This document shows positions 33,222 to 37,616 of a stretch of DNA of 37,616 bases, piece after piece. The DNA comes from a virus. Every line of letters starts with the position of its first letter. Positions within the stretch are counted from its first letter, which is position 1. The stretch lies in IMG/VR virus record IMGVR_UViG_3300050014_000054, positions 1 through 37,616 of that record. One strand, 5' to 3'. A program made the translations under genes and the position numbers. The notes beneath the pieces were generated by a model. The model ran no database searches, was not told the origin of the DNA, and saw nothing but the letters and a program-made list of their open reading frames with translations.

Positions 33222-33298
33222 TTTGCGAGGTGGTTAATCACGACGTAGATGGCGATCACGAGCAGGACGAAATGCACGGACTTAGCCCTCCCCTTCAC
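33215..33298 (-). CDS. Possible 27-residue membrane micropeptide between TerS and TerL
   Basis: A GTG at 33296-33298 opens a frame ending TGA at 33215-33217, overlapping both the end of TerS and the start of TerL. The product MKGRAKSVHFVLLVIAIYVV plus INHLAKC is a basic N-terminus with one membrane helix. A second GTG at 33277 would give 20 residues. The TerS-TerL gap is otherwise empty. No good Shine-Dalgarno is visible, so this is weak. Confidence 0.35.
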   Translation of the reverse strand: MKGRAKSVHFVLLVIAIYVVINHLAKC

Positions 33299-33755
33299 TC
33301 TTCGCCAACTTCACCACATCACGCATCACGTCACGTTGCTCAGGCGTCATGCGGCGAGGATCGATCACATTCTGCTCAATCGGCTGGCGGTCAACGATGG
33401 TCCGCGAAATGGGCGTGCCGATAATCTGGTTCCGCACCTTCTCAGCCGCAGCTAGGCGCGTGGCCTCGTACGTGCTTGTGCGCATGATATCGACCATGGC
33501 TTCAAGCGCCTCATGGGCTACGAGGTCGGCGTTGAACTTGTCTGGGTTACGCTCATAGCCACCGGGAGGACTGCCGACGTTCTTGGGCTTGTGATCTGGG
33601 TCCATACCCTTCGCGGGACCGCCCCAGCCTGGACCTTGAGCCGGAATACCAGACGCGCCGTTACCCTTACCCTCAGGCGTCCGTCCGCCGGGGCGTTTCT
33701 TGTGACCCCCAGTCGGACGGATCGGCACAACCTTATCGTCTTCGGTGTCGCTCAT
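33282..33755 (-). CDS. Terminase small subunit candidate (157 aa)
   Basis: It directly precedes TerL. The N-terminal third is Gly/Pro/Lys-rich and disordered (PTGGHKKRPGGRTPEGKG, PAKGMDPDHKPKNVGSPPGG). The C-terminal part is helical (DLVAHEALEAMVDIMRTSTYE, TRLAAAEKVRNQIIG) then DPRRMTPEQRDVMRDVVKLA. A helical oligomerisation core after a flexible basic N-terminus fits small terminases that recognise phage DNA for packaging. No clear helix-turn-helix is assigned. The start lacks a good Shine-Dalgarno. Confidence 0.75.
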   Translation of the reverse strand: MSDTEDDKVVPIRPTGGHKKRPGGRTPEGKGNGASGIPAQGPGWGGPAKGMDPDHKPKNVGSPPGGYERNPDKFNADLVAHEALEAMVDIMRTSTYEATRLAAAEKVRNQIIGTPISRTIVDRQPIEQNVIDPRRMTPEQRDVMRDVVKLAKSEGEG

Positions 33756-33802
33756 GTGCGGACGATATGACTGATTGCGGGTTGGGGCAACGACCTGACA
33801 CG

Positions 33803-33833
33803 AAAAAGGCCCCGGAGGATGAGCCCGGAGCCT
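33803..33833 (-). terminator. Intrinsic terminator between the small-gene operon and the terminase block
   Basis: On the minus strand AGGCTCCGG pairs with CCGGGGCCT (9 bp, one G-T pair) around a 9-base loop, followed by TTTTCG. It sits 34 bases after the stop of the 75-residue gene. A weak -35/-10-like pair (TTGCCC, TATCGT, 17-base spacing) lies between it and TerS and may start the late block. Confidence 0.75.
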
Positions 33834-33866
33834 AATTCCGCTTCGGCATGGGGCCGGAGGCGAAGT

Positions 33867-34094
33867 CTACGCGGCGGGGGTCACAGTGCTGATTCCGGTG
33901 GTGGCGTCGATGCCATTGGACAGCGCGTCCAACTCAGCAGCGGTGGCGCCATCGGTCGGGGGAGCGGAATTGGCCTTGGCGGTCAAGTTGGCCACGGCGG
34001 CGGTCAGACGATCAAGAGCGACGGACATTTTGCGGATTTCCCAAATTGTGAATGTGGTGACAACGGCGATCAATATAATGATGGTTTGCGACAA
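33867..34094 (-). CDS. Small membrane-anchored protein (75 aa)
   Basis: One N-terminal membrane helix (IIILIAVVTTFTIWEI, about residues 4-20) is followed by a helical heptad-like region (MSVALDRLTAAVANLTAKANS) and a Thr/Ala/Asp-rich tail. It is the last gene of the small-gene operon before the terminator, 3 bases after the GcrA-like gene. A short membrane-anchored coiled coil could be an envelope or lysis accessory. Function unknown. Confidence 0.6.
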   Translation of the reverse strand: MSQTIIILIAVVTTFTIWEIRKMSVALDRLTAAVANLTAKANSAPPTDGATAAELDALSNGIDATTGISTVTPAA

Positions 34095-34097
34095 TTG

Positions 34098-34379
34098 TCA
34101 CCTTTTGGTTTGGGGTTGTCGGCGCGCGGCATGATAGGCCAAAATCCTATCCGTCGCCTTTTGCCGCCGCGTTCCGTCATCTCTAGCCCAAGATGCCTTA
34201 ACGCCGGCACTAACACGCGACTTATGGGTTCTAGGGCCGGATTTCAGACGGACGCCCTCTCGGTGACACTTGCCCGCTACCGCATTTCGGGTGACGCCGA
34301 ACCATTCAGCAATCTCCCCGCTAGATTTCCCCTCTGATGCAAGCGTTCTTAGTTGCTCGGTCTGCTCATCAGTCCACAT
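34098..34379 (-). CDS. GcrA-like DNA-binding protein (93 aa)
   Basis: The ATG at 34377-34379 overlaps the upstream stop (TGATG); a GTG one codon upstream is possible. Residues 1-42 (MWTDEQTEQLRTLASEGKSS, GEIAEWFGVTRNAVAGKCHR) match the GcrA helix-turn-helix, whose consensus is WTDE...L...W.G.S..QIA..LG-VTRNAVIGKVHRLGL. GcrA is an alphaproteobacterial cell-cycle regulator that acts with sigma70 at CcrM-methylated GANTC promoters. The rest is basic, Arg/Lys-rich, and lacks the normal GcrA C-terminal domain at this length. It may tune host or phage promoters. Confidence 0.75.
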   Translation of the reverse strand: MWTDEQTEQLRTLASEGKSSGEIAEWFGVTRNAVAGKCHREGVRLKSGPRTHKSRVSAGVKASWARDDGTRRQKATDRILAYHAARRQPQTKR

Positions 34380-34546
34380 CACTCAATTCCCTTTGCTGGC
34401 CGTAAATCCCGCACGCCACCGCCAACGCGCACAATCGGCGGACGGCTCACACGGAACGCCTCAGCAGACCGCGCCAGTTTGCGATTGTTCTCGAACAGAA
34501 ACAGCGTGTGATCTGGCGTTCCGGGCTCGACGAAGCGGAGGATCAT
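34379..34546 (-). CDS. Small protein of unknown function (55 aa)
   Basis: The ATG at 34544-34546 overlaps the stop of the membrane gene (ATGA) and its TGA overlaps the GcrA-like start (TGATG). The product MILRFVEPGTPDHTLFLFEN continues with RKLARSAEAFRVSRPPIVRV and GGGVRDLRPAKGIE. It is beta-prone and basic, no membrane segment. Unknown family; both couplings support coding. Confidence 0.65.
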   Translation of the reverse strand: MILRFVEPGTPDHTLFLFENNRKLARSAEAFRVSRPPIVRVGGGVRDLRPAKGIE

Positions 34547-35055
34547 CGCGGCCACACGATAGCAGCCGCCGCGAGAATGCCGAACAGCCAGCCATGGAGC
34601 GCGTCAACTTCCGGGTCCACGTCATGGCCCTTGCGGTTTTCCACGCCAAACCAGATGGCTACGACGGTGGCCAGCATGGCGAAGACCAGCATCGACACGA
34701 TGGCCACTGCCGGCGACACGCCCATGAAACTCAGGGCCGCCATGGGGAAAAACGAGGACACGACGTTGCGGGCCAGTTCGCGCAATATCTGCGATGTCGT
34801 CTGCGGGTCCATTGATCCGCCGAACGATGACCAGCCGAGGATCGAGCGCCAACATGCCCAGCCGACGCCAAGGCCAGCCCACGGCAATACAGGCTTATGC
34901 GCCAACGTGGCGGCGATCACGAGGACGATCACCACCACGGGTGCAGTCAGATAGATGGATTTAGTTGGCCACCAGGGCTTGAGACTGCGGCCCGTGATGA
35001 AGTCGGCGGCGCAGAACAGGGCGGCCATGCCGGCGAAAAAGAGGATGCGGTTCAT
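34543..35055 (-). CDS. Multi-pass membrane protein of unknown function (170 aa)
   Basis: The start MNRILFFAGMAALFCAADFI at 35055 overlaps the preceding stop (ATGA). About four hydrophobic segments are visible: residues 3-20, 38-55 (IYLTAPVVVIVLVIAATLA), 100-130 (NVVSSFFPMAALSFMGVSPAVAIVSMLVFAML split by a turn) and a C-terminal one (ALHGWLFGILAAAAIVW). A GWSSFGGSMDPQTT loop lies between. No transporter motif. Position in an operon of small genes suggests a host-envelope interaction, such as exclusion; that is inference. Confidence 0.6.
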   Translation of the reverse strand: MNRILFFAGMAALFCAADFITGRSLKPWWPTKSIYLTAPVVVIVLVIAATLAHKPVLPWAGLGVGWACWRSILGWSSFGGSMDPQTTSQILRELARNVVSSFFPMAALSFMGVSPAVAIVSMLVFAMLATVVAIWFGVENRKGHDVDPEVDALHGWLFGILAAAAIVWPR

Positions 35056-35234
35056 CGAACATACCCAACGGAGGCCCATGCCCCTGGCGCGAAATCCCTA
35101 ACCCGAGGACGGTAATTCGAGAACATCGAACTTGGTCGCTTCAGAAGCAACAGTGCTCCGCTCTCGTGTACCTCCCACATATCGGCGTCGATTAATATCG
35201 GCTGCTTGCGGTCGCTTATCAGGACTTCGATCAT
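35052..35234 (-). CDS. Small beta-prone protein (60 aa)
   Basis: The product MIEVLISDRKQPILIDADMW continues with EVHESGALLLLKRPSSMFSN and ends YRPRVRDFAPGAWASVGYVR. The start overlaps the stop of the helix-turn-helix gene (ATGA) and the stop overlaps the next start. It looks like a compact beta protein with no membrane helix. Not recognised. Coupling to the regulator gene suggests co-expression. Confidence 0.6.
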   Translation of the reverse strand: MIEVLISDRKQPILIDADMWEVHESGALLLLKRPSSMFSNYRPRVRDFAPGAWASVGYVR

Positions 35235-35422
35235 GCGGCGCTCTTTTTGGCCGACCGCTTCACCAGCTCGGCCATCTTCTCAGCCACCAGCGCGGGGATT
35301 TCGACTTGACCTTGCTCATACCTGCGCACGGTGCGCAGAGATTTGCCAAGGTGGATCTGACCGAGTTTGATCTGGGTCAGGCCGATGGACAGGCGCGCGG
35401 ACTTGAATTCATCGGGGGTCAT
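35231..35422 (-). CDS. XRE-type helix-turn-helix regulator (63 aa)
   Basis: The start MTPDEFKSARLSIGLTQIKL at 35422 overlaps the previous stop (ATGA); an earlier in-frame start is rejected. The helix-turn-helix is LGQIHLGKSLRTVRRYEQGQ, about residues 20-39, matching the XRE/Cro pattern of a positioning helix and a recognition helix with Arg-Arg. The C-terminus is a Lys-rich tail. Such small proteins act as repressors or Cro-like switches. A palindrome over a promoter lies 270 bases upstream (35698-35731) and is a candidate operator. Confidence 0.8.
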   Translation of the reverse strand: MTPDEFKSARLSIGLTQIKLGQIHLGKSLRTVRRYEQGQVEIPALVAEKMAELVKRSAKKSAA

Positions 35423-35673
35423 TTGCGTCCGAACGTGTGCTTCGGGTGAAAGCCGGTATCTATGTCGGACCACGTGTCCCGCATGGGCTTTACGACGGGC
35501 AATTCATGCTGCTTCTGAATTGCTAACGCGAGGTAATAGGCCCACGCTCTTGCAGCCGGATCATCGCTCATCTCATCCCGACTCTCAGGCGACCGTGCAG
35601 CCTCCAACTCCCGTTGCATCCGTTCGGCAAATTCGTCCGCCTCACGCTGGCCTCTGTCGTTCATAAACGTCAT
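35419..35673 (-). CDS. Small acidic helical protein (84 aa)
   Basis: The ATG at 35673 is chosen because GGAGG lies 5-10 bases upstream; a start 14 codons earlier is less likely. The product MTFMNDRGQREADEFAERMQ continues as charged helix with ELEAARSPESRDEMSDDP, then AWAYYLALAIQKQHELPVV and a C-terminal DTWSDIDTGFHPKHTFGRK. It is the first gene after a promoter-palindrome region. Unknown function. Confidence 0.6.
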   Translation of the reverse strand: MTFMNDRGQREADEFAERMQRELEAARSPESRDEMSDDPAARAWAYYLALAIQKQHELPVVKPMRDTWSDIDTGFHPKHTFGRK

Positions 35674-35693
35674 ATCAGCCTCCAATTGAGCGC

Positions 35694-35722
35694 AGGCTAG
35701 GCCACACTGGCGCATAGGTCAA
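35694..35722 (-). promoter_or_regulatory. Promoter candidate inside the palindrome
   Basis: On the minus strand TTGACC (35722-35717) and TAGCCT (35699-35694) are separated by exactly 17 bases. It would drive the 84-residue gene and the downstream helix-turn-helix gene. The -10 is imperfect. Confidence 0.45.
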
Positions 35723-35731
35723 TGTGGCCTA
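35698..35731. promoter_or_regulatory. 12-bp inverted repeat, operator candidate or hairpin
   Basis: The arms TAGGCCACACTG (35698-35709) and CAATGTGGCCTA (35720-35731) are complementary at 11 of 12 positions (the twelfth a G-T pair in RNA), with a 10-base loop. It overlaps the stop codon of the 46-residue gene and covers the promoter above. There is no T-run, so a regulatory palindrome is more likely than a terminator. Confidence 0.55.
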
Positions 35732-35869
35732 ACGAGCAGGGTTATTCCGCGTCGGCGTCCTTAAGGCGCGGATCACCAGTCGCTCCTCGGGCGTGCCTTC
35801 GGTGTAGAACCGCTTGACCAACGCTCGGTTCTCGTCGCTAAGCCCCTCAGGGGAGGTGTTGGAGGTCAT
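35729..35869 (-). CDS. Small helical protein (46 aa)
   Basis: The ATG at 35867-35869 overlaps the stop of the 184-residue gene (ATGA). The product MTSNTSPEGLSDENRALVKR ends FYTEGTPEERLVIRALRTPT plus RNNPAR. A short charged two-helix protein with no motif. Its stop lies in one arm of a palindrome. Unknown function. Confidence 0.6.
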   Translation of the reverse strand: MTSNTSPEGLSDENRALVKRFYTEGTPEERLVIRALRTPTRNNPAR

Positions 35870-36420
35870 GGGCGCACCGGTCCATCAAGGGGTTGAACGG
35901 CGATCACCAAGTCGGCAGGATCGCAAGCCTCGGCGGTGTCGCCCGTTGAGAAACGCGCCCAGACACGATTGCCGTTCCACGAACTCAACGATCCGGCTTC
36001 GGCGCGTCCGAAGTCCCGATAGATTACCGTGCGGCCTTTGTCGGCTTCGGTGAGTTCAGCCAAGACAAGCGGTCGGACAGTCCAACTGCCGATCCACCCA
36101 TGCCGCCGGTCGCTGACATTGTGAACGATCTCCTTCAGCTTGGCGAGTTCGGCTTGATAAGCCTCAATGTCGATTTGCTGCTGAGCGCACGTCTCCATAA
36201 GCTCACCCTCCCCGTTAGAGGGGATGCGCGAGAGGACGGCGATCAGGGCGTCGCGCTGGCGGTAGGATAGGTAGCCGCACCACTGATCTTCATCCGTTGC
36301 CAGATCATGGTCGGAGGATCGTTCCCACACGCACGTTCCCGATGCCTCCATCGCATTACGTAATGCGGCGGAAACGCTTTGCGCCCGTTCCACTTCGTTC
36401 TGTTCACTCTCGACGGTCAT
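35866..36420 (-). CDS. Protein of unknown function (184 aa)
   Basis: An N-terminal charged helical part is followed by ALRNAMEASGTCVWERSSDHD, DQWCGYLSYRQRDALIAVLS and a coiled stretch (QQQIDIEAYQAELAKLKEIVHN). A beta-rich C-terminal part follows (RTVIYRDFGRAEAGSLSSWNG, RVWARFSTGDTAEAC, DLVIAVQPLDGP). It is a two-domain small protein with no family I recognise. ATGA overlaps on both sides mark it as part of the small-gene operon. Confidence 0.6.
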   Translation of the reverse strand: MTVESEQNEVERAQSVSAALRNAMEASGTCVWERSSDHDLATDEDQWCGYLSYRQRDALIAVLSRIPSNGEGELMETCAQQQIDIEAYQAELAKLKEIVHNVSDRRHGWIGSWTVRPLVLAELTEADKGRTVIYRDFGRAEAGSLSSWNGNRVWARFSTGDTAEACDPADLVIAVQPLDGPVRP

Positions 36421-36581
36421 CCCGCTATCCTTCCAATGATCCAGCAGAAAGCCGGGGCGATCCTGTAGCCGATGGTGATCACGGTGATCGCGCCGACGCC
36501 CGCAAGGAACACGAATACGAGGCTTAACGGCGCGATGACCCGGCGCTCGAAGTCGTCGGAGCGTTGGGGTTGGGTGGTCAT
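36417..36581 (-). CDS. Small membrane protein (54 aa)
   Basis: The ATG at 36579-36581 overlaps the stop of the preceding membrane gene (ATGA). A polar N-terminus MTTQPQRSDDFERRVIAPLS is followed by one or two membrane helices (LVFVFLAGVGAITVITIGY, IAPAFCWIIG) and a short basic end. It is the second of two adjacent membrane proteins. Role unknown. Confidence 0.62.
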   Translation of the reverse strand: MTTQPQRSDDFERRVIAPLSLVFVFLAGVGAITVITIGYRIAPAFCWIIGRIAG

Positions 36582-36823
36582 GGGGTAGGGTCCTTGGATT
36601 TAATGCGGCTGTGAGCCAATTGCGAGATGAGGATAAAAGGCACGGTGGCCAGTAGCATGGCCGCCATCACCGGCCAAAAAATGATGCTGAAAAACAGGAC
36701 CGGGTAGATCGCTCCATCTTCCGGTGGGTCGGCCCTGTTAGCGCCGACCATCCATGCAAAACCTACGAGCAGCCATATGGTCGGGATTAGGTAGGCCAGG
36801 AACCACATGGTATCGGTGCTCAC
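36578..36823 (-). CDS. Two-helix membrane protein (81 aa)
   Basis: A GTG at 36823 overlaps the upstream TGA (GTGA) behind a GGGGGATGG ribosome binding site and is preferred over the first in-frame ATG five codons later. The product MSTDTMWFLAYLIPTIWLLV has one helix, a polar GANRADPPEDGA loop, then a second long helix (YPVLFFSIIFWPVMAAMLLATV) and a Lys-rich tail. Unknown function; an inner membrane location is expected. Confidence 0.62.
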   Translation of the reverse strand: MSTDTMWFLAYLIPTIWLLVGFAWMVGANRADPPEDGAIYPVLFFSIIFWPVMAAMLLATVPFILISQLAHSRIKSKDPTP

Positions 36824-37107
36824 GCTCCATCCCCCGGCTGATTGGCTGCCCGAGCCTTTTGATTTGCTGCATGTGAAAGCTCGGCTTGCCGATCTTTTGG
36901 GAGTCCCCGCCACCACTCACGCTGGCCCAATGGCAGGCTCTCAATCCGCTCGTTGCGCGCCAGCTTCCCGACAATGACGCAGGACATGCAACGCACTGAC
37001 CACTTTGGGCCGGGGCCGTTATGCTGCTTCTCGAAGAAGCCTTCCCCCGCTGGGACACTTGCGGCGCAGTCACGACACGGCCCAGGATATTGATTGCGCG
37101 CCATCAT
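36820..37107 (-). CDS. Zinc-ribbon-like protein (95 aa)
   Basis: The ATG at 37105-37107 overlaps the upstream stop (ATGA); a second ATG follows directly. Near the N-terminus CRDC and, about 29 residues later, CMSC form two CxxC knuckles around HNGPGPKWSVR, a likely zinc ribbon. The rest is basic and helical (GKLARNERIESLPLGQREWW, RGLPKDRQAELSHAAN). Nucleic-acid binding is plausible. Not further identified. Confidence 0.65.
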   Translation of the reverse strand: MMARNQYPGPCRDCAASVPAGEGFFEKQHNGPGPKWSVRCMSCVIVGKLARNERIESLPLGQREWWRGLPKDRQAELSHAANQKARAANQPGDGA

Positions 37108-37616
37108 TCCGCTCCCGGCTGATTGAGGGCGGCAGCAGACATAGCCGCCATGCTGCGTAGAATGTCGCGCATGGGCTCCAGCAAGCCAGGATGCCGCGCA
37201 CCGTTGACCTTCACGTCCTGCTCTTGATTGGCGAGGGCGGACTGAATGCGTTCGTTCAGAGCCCTCAACGTTGCCTGGGCTCTGGCCTCCTGTCGCCTGC
37301 CCACATCGCAAGCGTTTGCAAAATCAGTCTCGGCGGTGTTGGCTCGGGCTTCGGCGGCATGGGTCGCGTTGCGAAGTTTCAGGTTGATATCGCCGCGCGC
37401 CGTCGTGACGCTTTTGTCTTTGCAGCGCATCGGGCGTCCCCGGATCAGCAGGTGCATCTGCTCAAACTCGTCCCAGGTCATGCTGACCCAGGCCCCGCCA
37501 TCTCTGTTCGACGGGTAGACTTGATCGACCCACTCCATCGACTGGCGCAGTTCGGCCACTTCCCCCTCTCGTTCGGATAGCTGAGATTGGAGGGCTTCGA
37601 CCTCATCTTGCGCCTG
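37104..37616 (-). CDS. Coiled-coil protein, 5' end outside the window (partial)
   Basis: The frame is open from the right edge to its TGA at 37104-37106, so the start is probably outside; an internal GTG at 37559 gives 151 residues but the upstream 19 codons (EVEALQSQLSEREGEVAELR-like) continue a coiled coil. Next come WVDQVYPSNRDGGAWVSMTW, DEFEQMHLLIRGRPMRCKD and a long Ala/Glu/Arg-rich helix. It is the first visible gene of the small-gene operon. Unknown function. Confidence 0.65.
   Translation of the reverse strand, partial: QAQDEVEALQSQLSEREGEVAELRQSMEWVDQVYPSNRDGGAWVSMTWDEFEQMHLLIRGRPMRCKDKSVTTARGDINLKLRNATHAAEARANTAETDFANACDVGRRQEARAQATLRALNERIQSALANQEQDVKVNGARHPGLLEPMRDILRSMAAMSAAALNQPGAE

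Noticed and set aside
1-37616. CRISPR arrays, tRNA genes, insertion sequences and integrase attachment sites
   Set aside because: I saw no regularly spaced repeats, no cloverleaf-like sequence with CCA-type end, no transposase and no integrase gene; attachment sites cannot be placed without one.

Overview
The window is a contiguous piece of a tailed-phage (or prophage) genome of about 37.6 kb. It holds head, internal-virion, fibre and lysis genes. I see no ribosomal, metabolic or other chromosomal genes, no tRNA, no CRISPR array, no insertion sequence and no integrase. No tail-tube, sheath or tape-measure gene is visible. There is a P22-like portal with a long C-terminal helical region, two adaptor-type proteins, a nozzle/stabilisation-like protein, and two very large internal-virion proteins, one with a lytic transglycosylase domain. 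Together these suggest a short-tailed phage (podovirus morphology, P22/Bcep22-type layout). An alphaproteobacterial host is suggested by a GcrA-like DNA-binding protein, a SleB-type endolysin and TTGAC-type promoters. The host genus cannot be read from the sequence.

Layout. Bases 1-493 are the ends of a rightward operon whose start lies outside the window. From about 620 to the right edge nearly everything is leftward (minus strand), so transcription runs from high to low coordinates. Region A (37616 to 33867) is a tightly coupled operon of thirteen small genes, mostly joined by ATGA, GTGA or TGATG overlaps. It includes an XRE-type helix-turn-helix regulator, a GcrA-like protein, a zinc-ribbon protein and several membrane proteins, and ends at a terminator (33803-33833). 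Region B (33755 to 24818) holds terminase small and large subunits, portal, a pyrophosphatase-domain protein, a basic GG/Cys-cluster protein, a GroES-like co-chaperonin, a scaffold and a 191-residue protein, and ends at a strong terminator. Region C starts immediately downstream with its own promoter and a hairpin over the ribosome binding site. It holds the decoration and major capsid genes, a beta-rich surface protein, a second GG/Cys-cluster protein and another terminator.

Region D (21146 to 10248) holds fibre, adaptor and nozzle genes. Within it sit three consecutive genes with Sec signal peptides and a 46-residue remnant of a GIY-YIG nuclease. Region E (10248 to 3148) holds the two giant internal-virion proteins and a tail fibre with an S74 chaperone domain. 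Region F (3148 to 620) is the lysis cassette: two small membrane proteins (holin candidates), a SleB-like endolysin, an overlapping Rz/Rz1-type spanin pair and a small membrane protein. One rightward zinc-finger gene (2112-2495) is inserted in it.

How it works together. TerS and TerL package DNA through the portal into a head built from the HK97-type capsid protein, scaffold and decoration protein, probably helped by the phage GroES and host GroEL. The adaptor and nozzle proteins complete the short tail, and the fibres bind the host. The internal proteins, one with a peptidoglycan-cleaving domain, probably cross the envelope with the DNA. The most unusual signals are the exported-protein cassette, the paired shuffled GG/Cys-cluster proteins, the capsid-gene leader (terminator, promoter, 5' stem-loop, RBS-masking hairpin), and a palindrome over a promoter next to a helix-turn-helix gene.
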